Of a stretch of 12,609 nt of DNA, positions 6,759 to 12,603 are shown piece after piece. The stretch's first letter is position 1. Every line of letters starts with the position of its first letter. Under the pieces are notes generated by a model. That model was not told the DNA's origin. It ran no database searches and was given only the letters and a program-made list of their open reading frames with translations. The DNA lies in assembly GCA_049975065.1 (NCBI GenBank), contig JBNGDN010000059.1; one strand, given 5' to 3'. The translations under genes were made by a program, and so were the position numbers. Source of the DNA: Hydrogenovibrio sp049975065 (GTDB lineage: Bacteria > Pseudomonadota > Gammaproteobacteria > Thiomicrospirales > Thiomicrospiraceae).

Positions 6759-7331
6759 TTATTTTTTGCGCGCGAGATTGGCCAGTTCGATTTCTTTGTT
6801 TTGAATGAAATACACCAGTTTGCGACGGTCGTCTTCGCTCATGTTTTGGTATTCCAATGCAAGGGTGTAATGAATACCGTCGGACTCGGGAATGATTTTA
6901 ACAATGTTGCAGCGCACCAGAATCGGCGGTTCTTCTTCCAGCGGTTGAATGAGTAAATCCACCTTGTCTTGGGCGGTGACGTTTTCCGTGACTTTTATGG
7001 CGACACCGCCCGCGCTGATATTGACCATGCGGCGCGGTATAGCGTGAATGACTTGTTTTTTGTCCACCATTTGCAGCAGGAAATTGATTTTGCTGTTCAT
7101 GGCGGTAAGGGCGGTGGCGAGTAGCGCACTTTTTTCACTGATTTGAGTGATCACGGTTTCGATTTGTTCATCGAGTTGGGTAAGGTTTTCGAGAAAATAT
7201 TTTTCAATGTAGCTGGCGTCCGCCGAGCTTGGAAGCGGATGCGCCTCCGCTTCTTCGCCCGAGACAATCCGGTAGCTGCAGGGCAGCATGACATCAATTC
7301 GGAAAAAGGAACGGCTGTTTTTGGAGGTCAT
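6759..7331 (-). CDS. PilZ-domain protein, probable c-di-GMP receptor
   Basis: A 190-residue cytoplasmic protein with the two halves of a PilZ c-di-GMP site: R7-SFF-R11 (the RxxxR motif) in SRSFFRIDVMLPCSYRIV, and N104-I-S106-A-G-G109 (D/NxSxxG) in RRMVNISAGGVAI. Between them lies a roughly 90-residue, mainly helical insert (YIEKYFLENLTQLDEQIETV and onward) where most PilZ domains have about 20 residues. The C-terminus is basic (LARKK). I prefer the ATG at 7331: the upstream ATG at 7394 has no ribosome site and adds a poorly conserved-looking leader. It is the last gene of the flgA-flgM-flgN series, 144 nt after flgN, so a role in switching motility in response to c-di-GMP is likely, though inferred. 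Confidence 0.75.
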   Translation of the reverse strand: MTSKNSRSFFRIDVMLPCSYRIVSGEEAEAHPLPSSADASYIEKYFLENLTQLDEQIETVITQISEKSALLATALTAMNSKINFLLQMVDKKQVIHAIPRRMVNISAGGVAIKVTENVTAQDKVDLLIQPLEEEPPILVRCNIVKIIPESDGIHYTLALEYQNMSEDDRRKLVYFIQNKEIELANLARKK

Positions 7332-7475
7332 AATATAGTCTCTTATAAAAATAGATTTTATGGCTTGTGAAGGCGGTAGTTTATCAAAAATCATAAGGCA
7401 CTGACAAAGCCGTATGTGTGCGGCAACTTGATTAAAAGCAGGTTTTGCGCCAAATGCGCGATGGGTTCGGCGGGA

Positions 7476-7967
7476 TTAAGCTTTGCCGATGGGGTTGGAT
7501 TGATTCTGGCTGGCGATGGCTTTACCGGCGGCGCTGTAGGTTTTGGCGTTTTCATTGCGTCCGGTGAGCAGGTTGAGGGTGGTTTGATTGAGCTGGCTGA
7601 GAGCTTGCATGGTCATGCCATTAATGATGTTACGTTTCTGGCAGCCTTGAGCCTTGTCGGCAATTTCGAGCAGGGATTTCTTGACGGAAGCGGGCAGGTG
7701 TGGGGAGGCCTGCAGTTTTTCTTTGTTTAAAGTCATGGGGCTTTCGGTGCCGGTCAGCTCGGTGAGGCGAGCGGCAATGGTTTCAAACTGGGCGGAAACG
7801 CTTTCAGAAAGCTGTTCTTTTTGTTCAAGGACGGTGACAAGGTCGTGGGTGTCAGAGGATTTCAGCGCGGCGGCTTCGTCCTCCAGAACGGTGTGAAATT
7901 GCGTCAAGGCGTCAAGCAACTCCGACAGGGCGGGGGATAAATCTCGGATGTCGCTCGCTTGACGCAT
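7476..7967 (-). CDS. flgN: FlgN flagellar export chaperone
   Basis: A 163-residue, mostly helical protein. FlgN-type features are the N-terminal helix LSELLDALTQFHTVLEDEAAAL, the segment VLEQKEQLSESVSAQFETI, the KRNIINGMTMQAL motif and the C-terminal LNLLTGRNENAKTYSAAGKA, where this family usually has LL.G.....Y...G. FlgN keeps the hook-filament junction proteins FlgK and FlgL soluble and guides them to the flagellar type III export gate. It begins 5 nt after the flgM stop, a pairing seen widely in gammaproteobacteria, so the two are co-transcribed. Length is near normal for the family. Confidence 0.9.
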   Translation of the reverse strand: MRQASDIRDLSPALSELLDALTQFHTVLEDEAAALKSSDTHDLVTVLEQKEQLSESVSAQFETIAARLTELTGTESPMTLNKEKLQASPHLPASVKKSLLEIADKAQGCQKRNIINGMTMQALSQLNQTTLNLLTGRNENAKTYSAAGKAIASQNQSNPIGKA

Positions 7968-7972
7968 AGTGA

Positions 7973-8281
7973 TTATTGACCTGCCATTAACACTTCGGTT
8001 TCAATCAGTTTGCTGGCCACTTTTTCAGCATTGACTTGATAAGAGCCGTCTTTGATGGCTTCTTTCAAGGCTTCGATTTTGGCTGAATTGTCCACTTCGC
8101 TGGCAGCCGCTTTTTTCTCAAGATTCATCACTTGAGTGGATGTCTGCGTCAAAGTGACTTTGTCGGCACTGACATTGGAGGAAGGCGCGTTTTGTGCACC
8201 GGCACTTTTGTTGGGCGAGCTGGTATTCGATTCGTTTAATCGACTGCTCACCAAACTTTGATTAATGTTTTTAATATCCAT
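7973..8281 (-). CDS. flgM: FlgM anti-sigma-28 factor
   Basis: A 102-residue protein. The N-terminal half is Ser/Asn-rich and probably disordered (MDIKNINQSL and on). The C-terminal half carries DKVTLTQTSTQVMNLEKKAA, then KIEALKEAIKDGSYQVNAEKVASKLI, the conserved sigma-28 binding region of FlgM. It holds FliA (sigma-28) inactive until the hook-basal body is finished, when FlgM is exported. GGGGA 7 nt before the ATG is the ribosome site. It lies 164 nt downstream of flgA and 5 nt upstream of flgN on the same strand. A sigma-28-like promoter candidate lies in the gap. Confidence 0.93.
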   Translation of the reverse strand: MDIKNINQSLVSSRLNESNTSSPNKSAGAQNAPSSNVSADKVTLTQTSTQVMNLEKKAAASEVDNSAKIEALKEAIKDGSYQVNAEKVASKLIETEVLMAGQ

Positions 8282-8322
8282 GACGGCATCCCCAGACCTT
8301 AATTAACGAGTATTTTAGCAAC

Positions 8323-8348
8323 TTATCTTGCTTCTTCTAATCTTTTTA
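8323..8348 (-). promoter_or_regulatory. Candidate sigma-28-like promoter of flgM
   Basis: On the minus strand TAAAAAGA (8341-8348) is followed after 9 nt by GCAAGATAA (8323-8331), a partial match to the TAAAGTTT/GCCGATAA flagellar consensus, with spacing about 1 nt short. Position 42 nt before flgM fits known flgM regulation, but the match is weak. Confidence 0.28.
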
Positions 8349-8445
8349 ACGGCCGTGTGTTGTGAAACTTGAATCTTTTTTTAATCTTTTTTGTGTGTTT
8401 TGAAAAAATTATTTTGTGACCTGTGACGGCATGGTCACTCAAGTG

Positions 8446-9186
8446 TTATGGCACCTCAACGGTGTTAGGAGCAACAACTATGCCTTTAACGATTTTATCG
8501 GAAGACAGGTTGCGTACCGGCACCTGCTCATGTAGCACGGCATCTTCCAGTGCCACACCGACGGATTCCACCTGAATGTTACCAATATAGGTGATAATGG
8601 TGACATTGTTTTTTTCAAACACCATATAAGGCGGCTGCAGGTGGCGAACCGTTAACATCGTGTTCGGGGCAATCGCGCGTTTGGCGCGCATGCCGATGGC
8701 GCGTCCCGGATCAATCAAAGCCCCACGGCGCACTTGCTGGTAAGGTTGCAGAATTTGCTTTACGTCCCCAGGTTGTATAACGGCTTCTTTGAGAATGCCT
8801 TTAGTGGCAATCACCACCGGCAGCTCGCCATCCACTGTGGCGGTGACAAAAATTTTCCAGGACGGTTGCGGGCATTCCACTTTAAACGTCATGCGTCCGG
8901 CGGCTTTTTCCGGTGATTTGTCCTCCAGCTCCAGCGGCGCTTCACAGCGTTGTAGCTTGAGGCGATCACTGAATTCCCGAATGTCAAATGTCGGGTTGTG
9001 CAATTTTTGGTCGGTTTTTTGCTTGAGGTGTTCCAGCACCATGTCATACAGCACTTGCATGGGCTGAATGTCATGCTCTGAATCGGGTGCCGCTTTCAGC
9101 AGCGGGGAGAAAAACAGTGCAAGGCAAAGAGTGCCTATGAGGCTTCTGAGGCGCATTGCGTTTTGAGCGTGTTTGAATTGTCGCAT
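8446..9186 (-). CDS. flgA: FlgA, P-ring assembly chaperone
   Basis: A 246-residue periplasmic protein. The ATG at 9186 is chosen because AAGG at 9193-9196 lies 6 nt upstream, and because it gives a signal peptide (MRQFKHAQNAMRLRSLIGTL, then a hydrophobic run to LLKAA). A longer frame to 9276 would run through a tandem 13-bp repeat and lacks a ribosome site. C81 and C105 sit in the usual LQRCEAPLEL and VECPQPSW positions. Residues about 122-184 form the SAF domain, and the C-terminal SVGVALEDAVLHEQVPVRN plus KGIVVAPNTVEV is the FlgA signature. FlgA helps FlgI form the P-ring around the flagellar rod. It is divergent from cheV and heads the flgA-flgM-flgN series. Confidence 0.92.
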   Translation of the reverse strand: MRQFKHAQNAMRLRSLIGTLCLALFFSPLLKAAPDSEHDIQPMQVLYDMVLEHLKQKTDQKLHNPTFDIREFSDRLKLQRCEAPLELEDKSPEKAAGRMTFKVECPQPSWKIFVTATVDGELPVVIATKGILKEAVIQPGDVKQILQPYQQVRRGALIDPGRAIGMRAKRAIAPNTMLTVRHLQPPYMVFEKNNVTIITYIGNIQVESVGVALEDAVLHEQVPVRNLSSDKIVKGIVVAPNTVEVP

Positions 9187-9224
9187 CCGTAACCTTGTCA
9201 ATTGTTTGGCAGTTTGCCACTCAT

Positions 9225-9263
9225 TTCGGGAGCTTATTTCAGGAGCGTACTTCAGGAGTGTAC
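9225..9263. repeat. Three tandem 13-bp repeats between flgA and cheV
   Basis: TTCGGGAGCTTAT, TTCAGGAGCGTAC and TTCAGGAGTGTAC follow one another without gaps; the last two differ at one position. They lie 39 bp upstream of the flgA start in the divergent flgA/cheV control region. A period of 13 does not keep reading frame, which supports a non-coding, possibly regulator-binding role. Confidence 0.7.
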
Positions 9264-9339
9264 ATTGGGTGCCCATTTACTTGCGTGATGAATTTCAGTT
9301 ATATTAACGGATATAAACCCCCTTTGCACGTTACTCGAG

Positions 9340-9366
9340 CAAAGCCGCCATTATTATGGATGATAA
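9340..9366 (+). promoter_or_regulatory. Candidate sigma-28-like promoter of cheV
   Basis: CAAAGCCG, 11 nt, then GATGATAA: 4 of 8 and 6 of 8 matches to the flagellar sigma-28 consensus with the correct spacing, 28 nt before the cheV ATG. It overlaps an inverted repeat CTTTGC/GCAAAG at 9322-9344. The -35 match is weak. Confidence 0.33.
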
Positions 9367-9394
9367 CGGACTAAAATTAAGAAGGTGACCAACC

Positions 9395-10372
9395 ATGTCG
9401 AGTTTTCTAAAAGGCGTAGATCAGCGAACGTCGCTTGCGGGCATGAACCGCATGGAGTTGTTGCTGTTTAAAATCCACGGTAATCAATTGTTTGGCATTA
9501 ACGTTTTTAAGGTGCGAGAAGTGATTCGCACGCCCTACATTTCGCCAGTGCCGAAATCGGATTCTCGCGTGGTCGGTGTCGCCGACATTCGCGGCCAAAC
9601 CATGCCGATGATTGATCTGGCCAAGTCGCTGGATTTACCCGCGGTGCCGCCGGATAAATACAGCGATTCGCTCACCATTGTGACCGAATTCAACAGTTCG
9701 GTGCAGGGGTTTTTGGTTGAAGATGTGGATCGCATTGTGCACTTGCGGTGGGAAGATATTCTGCCGCCGCCGGACTCGTTGCAAAATGTCAATTACCTGA
9801 CAGGCATTACCCGCGCCCGTGATCAGATTGTGGAAATTGTGGACGTGGAAAAAGTGCTGGCGGAAGTGTCCGGTATGCAAGAGCAAATGTCGGATGAATT
9901 CTTGCATCAAAACCAAGCGAAAACCGAAGGGCACGACTTCTTTGTGCTGGCCGCAGACGACTCCACCGTGGCGCGAAACCAGCTGAAAACCACTTTGGAC
10001 AAATTAGGCATTACCAACAAAATTGTCACCAATGGTCGTCTGGCGTTAGAGTTTTTGAAGAAATGGGCGGACGACGCCGACAAAGACATCAGCCCGCCGG
10101 TTAAGGATCGGGTGTTGATGGTGATTTCCGATATTGAAATGCCGGAAATGGACGGCTACACCCTGACCACCAATATTCGCAAAGACCCGCGATTGAGTGA
10201 GTTGTATGTGGTGTTGAGTTCGTCCTTGAGCGGCGGGTTTAACGCCAGTTTGACCGAAAAAGTCGGAGCGAATAAATTTATGTCGAAATGGCACCCAGAA
10301 GAATTGGCGCAGGCCATTATTGACCGAATCGAACACGTAAAAACGCAAAAGCAACATGCGCACGCTTCGTAA
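9395..10372 (+). CDS. cheV: CheV chemotaxis coupling protein
   Basis: A 325-residue two-domain protein. Residues about 20-158 form a CheW-like domain (LLLFKIHGNQLFGINVFKVR, then VVGVADIRGQTMPMIDL) that links chemoreceptors to CheA. Residues about 182-315 form a receiver domain with the acidic pair D188-D189 in AADDS, the phospho-acceptor D246 in ISDIEMPEMDGY, S275 as the switch residue and K298 in FMSKW, so phosphorylation is expected. Phosphorylation of CheV is thought to tune receptor-kinase coupling during adaptation. A GAAGGTGA ribosome site precedes the ATG. It is divergent from flgA, as in many polar-flagellated gammaproteobacteria, but is followed by an flgT-like gene with a 17-nt overlap instead of the more usual cheR. 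Confidence 0.95.
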   Translation: MSSFLKGVDQRTSLAGMNRMELLLFKIHGNQLFGINVFKVREVIRTPYISPVPKSDSRVVGVADIRGQTMPMIDLAKSLDLPAVPPDKYSDSLTIVTEFNSSVQGFLVEDVDRIVHLRWEDILPPPDSLQNVNYLTGITRARDQIVEIVDVEKVLAEVSGMQEQMSDEFLHQNQAKTEGHDFFVLAADDSTVARNQLKTTLDKLGITNKIVTNGRLALEFLKKWADDADKDISPPVKDRVLMVISDIEMPEMDGYTLTTNIRKDPRLSELYVVLSSSLSGGFNASLTEKVGANKFMSKWHPEELAQAIIDRIEHVKTQKQHAHAS

Positions 10373-11729
10373 TCGGTCGTTCCGAGCTTGGCGGGAGAGC
10401 AGGCGCCAAACAAGCTTGAAGGCGTTAACGCAATGGGCGGTTTTTGGGGCAGCGGCTTTTGCCATTTCGGCCATCTCTTTCGAGTCCGTTTTTGCGGCAC
10501 AACAAGGTGTGCAACGGACATCCGCCGCACCGACTTACCCAACGCGCTGCGTGGTGGCGACTGGCTCGGCGTCCATGCAGGGGGTGTCGAAAGAATTTGC
10601 GCGGCAAATGGCGATTCGCGATGCGCTCAAGCAGGCCAGTATGCAAACCAATCTGAAAGTGTCGTCCAATCAGGAAGTGAACAACTACACGCTCACAAAG
10701 GATGCCACTCGCTTTACCTCCAACAGCAAAGTGTCGCAATACCTTATTGTCTCCGAAGGCTTACAGGAAGTCGATTTCAACAAACGTTTCGACGACAGCG
10801 GCATTGAAATTCTCGACCAGAAAAAACTCGACGAAATGCAAACCTATGAAGTGAAAATGGAAGTGTGTCTCACCGAAGACCCCCAGGCCTGTGATAATGT
10901 GCCGGGCAATCATCTGGAGCCAAAACTCGCCATTGCCAAACCCATTACCACCGATTCGCAAGGGGCGAAAGACATTTCCAACCTGTTGCCCGGCTATCAG
11001 ACCGAGTTGCAGCGCCGCTTATACGCTCAAGGCTACCGCAATATGGTGATGATCGATAATGTGAACTTGCTGGACAGCACTCAAGCGATTAGCCCCAATC
11101 TCTCGCCCGACGTGCTGGACCCGATTCGTGAGGGCACTGGGGCGCAATATTTATTGTTAACCGTGATTCGTTCATTGTCACTGCACAGTGATGCGCCGGA
11201 AATGTGGAATGATGTCAAACGCTTTTACAACCTGGACGTCACCCCCGACACCCGTTTTATCGAAACCGACAGTTACATCGTGGATCTTTACAACTACGAT
11301 ACCGTGATGGAAAAACGGCTCGGCTTTGATGTCAAAGGCAATGTGGTCGTCGGGCGGCAACGCCCGTTTGGCACCAACGCATTTTTTGCCACCGACACCG
11401 GCATGGTGTTTAACACGCTGTTGGATCAAGCTACCACGCAAGCCTACGATTTTATGAAATGCAAACCGGTGGAATCGCGCATTATCGACATTCGCGGCGG
11501 CGATTATGTGATTTTCCTTTCCAATGAATCCGGTGCCAAAGTGGGGGATGAACTGGCGGTGTATCACACCTTTGATCGTCCGGTGCGTTATCAAGGCAAC
11601 GACTTGGGGTTGGATTCCGAACCCAGCGGCTTTTTGAAAATAAAGCGCATTCAATCCCGCTTTGCCGTGGCGGAAGTGCTCGCCAAGGACGGCTTAATTC
11701 AAATCGGCGACAAAGTGCGTTCGTGGTAA
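10356..11729 (+). CDS. flgT: FlgT-like flagellar H-ring protein
   Basis: A 457-residue exported protein. A long, Arg-rich n-region (MRTLRNRSFRAWRESRR) and a hydrophobic core end near SVFA. Residues about 62-175 (ATGSASMQGVSKEFARQMA, then IRDALKQASMQ) resemble the LPP20-like N-terminal domain of FlgT. Residues about 188-368 form a middle domain, and about 372-457 (GGDYVIFLSNESGAKVGDEL, AVYHTF, then VLAKDGLIQIGDKV) a C-terminal beta domain like FlgT_C. In Vibrio, FlgT helps build the H-ring around the LP-ring and stabilise stator attachment. Location directly after cheV, sharing 17 nt, supports a flagellar role. It is longer than Vibrio FlgT, about 380 residues by my recollection. No clear ribosome site is seen, so translation is likely coupled to cheV. 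A degenerate palindrome (CCAGGCCTGT) lies within the gene at 10883-10892. Confidence 0.75.
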   Translation: MRTLRNRSFRAWRESRRQTSLKALTQWAVFGAAAFAISAISFESVFAAQQGVQRTSAAPTYPTRCVVATGSASMQGVSKEFARQMAIRDALKQASMQTNLKVSSNQEVNNYTLTKDATRFTSNSKVSQYLIVSEGLQEVDFNKRFDDSGIEILDQKKLDEMQTYEVKMEVCLTEDPQACDNVPGNHLEPKLAIAKPITTDSQGAKDISNLLPGYQTELQRRLYAQGYRNMVMIDNVNLLDSTQAISPNLSPDVLDPIREGTGAQYLLLTVIRSLSLHSDAPEMWNDVKRFYNLDVTPDTRFIETDSYIVDLYNYDTVMEKRLGFDVKGNVVVGRQRPFGTNAFFATDTGMVFNTLLDQATTQAYDFMKCKPVESRIIDIRGGDYVIFLSNESGAKVGDELAVYHTFDRPVRYQGNDLGLDSEPSGFLKIKRIQSRFAVAEVLAKDGLIQIGDKVRSW

Positions 11730-11743
11730 AAACCCACTTTTTC

Positions 11744-11755
11744 ACCAGGCCTGGT
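11744..11755. repeat. CCAGGCCTGG palindrome after flgT
   Basis: ACCAGGCCTGGT, preceded by a T-tract (CTTTTTC) and followed by A5, 15 bp after the flgT stop. No T-tract follows the stem on either strand, so it is not a standard intrinsic terminator. Confidence 0.8.
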
Positions 11756-11789
11756 AAAAAGATTGGAACCACAAAAAGATTAGAACCAC
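11756..11789 (+). repeat. Two tandem 17-bp repeats
   Basis: AAAAAGATTGGAACCAC is followed directly by AAAAAGATTAGAACCAC, with one difference, leading into the CACAGAG octamer array. Confidence 0.75.
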
Positions 11790-11810
11790 AGAGTCACAGA
11801 GGCACAGAGT
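11784..11810 (+). repeat. CACAGAGN octamer array (left arm)
   Basis: AACCACAGAG begins three CACAGAG units of period 8 (11787-11810). The same sequence recurs inverted at 12547-12580 on the other side of the third toxin-antitoxin module. Arrays of this kind are scattered between genes in many bacteria; their function is not known to me. Confidence 0.8.
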
Positions 11811-11915
11811 TATTTGGAACCATGGACTGTCATCCACAGCGAAGCCGAAGGGTTGACTCTTCAGGTCTCATGCCGTTTGGCACGGCTTCAAACCCCAGCC
11901 AAAATTCATTTAACG

Positions 11916-11921
11916 TATAAT
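11916..11921 (+). promoter_or_regulatory. -10 box upstream of the third toxin-antitoxin module
   Basis: A perfect TATAAT within CGTATAATC, 34 bp before the GTG start, the same local context as in the vapC module. No matching -35 is visible. Confidence 0.45.
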
Positions 11922-11955
11922 CCAACAGATAGCTTAAATCAGGAGCCTTACACAA

Positions 11956-12174
11956 GTGAAAACTCTTACTTTGCAAATTGACGATCAAGTGAGTGAAAAG
12001 TTCATGTGGTTGCTTCAGCATTTTGCGGCAAATGAAGTCAAAATTGTTGAGCTGGATGAAAGCCTCTCGGACGATGCCTATTTGCGCAGTATTGATGGCA
12101 TGGTTGAAAGCTTGCAACAAGCGCGACAAGAACCCCAGCAGCAAGGTGTTTCAATCAATCAACTGGATTGGTAA
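11956..12174 (+). CDS. Antitoxin of a YoeB-like module
   Basis: A 72-residue protein starting at GTG 11956, with AGGAG at 11941-11945 upstream (10-nt spacing). It begins MKTLTLQIDDQVSEKFMWLL, then QHFAANEVKIVELDE: a short strand-helix DNA-binding-like N-terminus followed by an acidic, helical C-terminus ending INQLDW. It is not a recognisable YefM/Phd relative by eye, so I infer its role from position. Its stop overlaps the ATG of the toxin by 1 nt (TAATG). Similar small proteins with an MKTLTLQIDD-type start next to RelE-superfamily toxins are familiar to me, but I cannot name the family. Confidence 0.72.
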   Translation: MKTLTLQIDDQVSEKFMWLLQHFAANEVKIVELDESLSDDAYLRSIDGMVESLQQARQEPQQQGVSINQLDW

Positions 12175-12434
12175 TGTATCAACTGGTTTTTATGACTCAA
12201 GCCCAAAAGGATGCCAAAAAGCTCGCGGCATCAGGGCTAAAGCCTAAGGTGCTGAGTTTATTTGAGCGTATTCAAAAAGACCCACTGGTTTATCCACCTG
12301 CGTTTGAATACCTGCAAGGGGAACTTAAAGGCATGATCAGCCGCCGGATTAATAAACAGCACCGACTCGTGTACGAAGTTGTTGAAGAGGCAAAATTGAT
12401 TAAGGTCTATCGCATGTGGACACACTATGAATAA
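12174..12434 (+). CDS. Txe/YoeB-family toxin
   Basis: An 86-residue protein starting MYQLVFMTQAQKDAKKLAAS. The second half, ELKGMISRRINKQHRLVYEV and the C-terminal VYRMWTHYE, is the Txe/YoeB pattern. By position, E45, R64, H84 and Y85 correspond to E46, R65, H83 and Y84 of E. coli YoeB, the catalytic set for ribosome-dependent mRNA cleavage, so the toxin should be active. Two residues (Tyr-Glu) follow the histidine, where E. coli YoeB ends at tyrosine. The ATG at 12174 overlaps the antitoxin stop; a TTG at 12168 is a less likely start. It is followed by an 11-bp-stem hairpin and an inverted CACAGAG array. Confidence 0.88.
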   Translation: MYQLVFMTQAQKDAKKLAASGLKPKVLSLFERIQKDPLVYPPAFEYLQGELKGMISRRINKQHRLVYEVVEEAKLIKVYRMWTHYE

Positions 12435-12445
12435 AAAGAGACCCT

Positions 12446-12470
12446 CGTTCCCACTGTTCCAGTGGGAACG
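12446..12470. repeat. CGTTCCC hairpin after the YoeB-like toxin
   Basis: CGTTCCCACTG and CAGTGGGAACG form an 11-bp perfect stem with a TTC loop, 12 bp after the toxin stop. It is related in outline (CGTTCC...GGAACG) to the hairpins at 5863 and 6666. No U-tract follows, so a terminator role is uncertain. Confidence 0.7.
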
Positions 12471-12546
12471 CCTACTGCGACATCCCAGAAGGCATAAATG
12501 TCTTCGTGGTTCAAAAAGCCGTTTTCCCCAAGCCTGTTCAAAAAAC

Positions 12547-12580
12547 CTCTGTGACTCTGTGACTCTGTGACTCTGTGGTT
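12547..12580 (-). repeat. CACAGAG octamer array (right arm, inverted)
   Basis: Four CTCTGTG units of period 8 ending in GGTT. On the minus strand it reads AACCACAGAGTCACAGAG and on, matching the left arm at 11784-11810 over about 26 positions with one difference. Confidence 0.8.
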
Positions 12581-12593
12581 AAACGCTTTTTCC

Positions 12594-12603
12594 CCAGGCC
12601 TGG
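12594..12603. repeat. CCAGGCCTGG palindrome at the right edge
   Basis: Exact copy preceded by GCTTTTTCC, the same T-tract context as at 11744. A degenerate copy, GTTTTCCCCAAGCCTGTT, lies 70 bp upstream at 12521-12538. Confidence 0.8.

Noticed and set aside
7704..7713. AGGCCT within flgN as another palindrome copy
   Set aside because: The flanks (GG and GC) do not match CCAGGCCTGG at two positions and there is no T-tract, so it is probably chance.
8403..8438. GTGACC/GGTCAC hairpin followed by an A/T tract as a terminator after flgA
   Set aside because: The stem is only 6 bp with an 11-nt loop, and the T-run starts about 7 nt after the stem, so it is not a convincing intrinsic terminator.
11744..11760. 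Palindrome after flgT as a rho-independent terminator
   Set aside because: The stem is preceded by T and followed by A on the flgT strand, and read from the other strand it is also not followed by a clean T-run.
11822..11921. Short reading frame from the ATG at 11823 through the gap before the third toxin-antitoxin module
   Set aside because: It is about 32 codons, has no ribosome site, runs over repeat-like sequence and ends in the TATAAT region of the module.
11784..12580. CRISPR array, because of the short regular repeats
   Set aside because: Period-8 CACAGAG units have no unique spacers and there are no cas genes.
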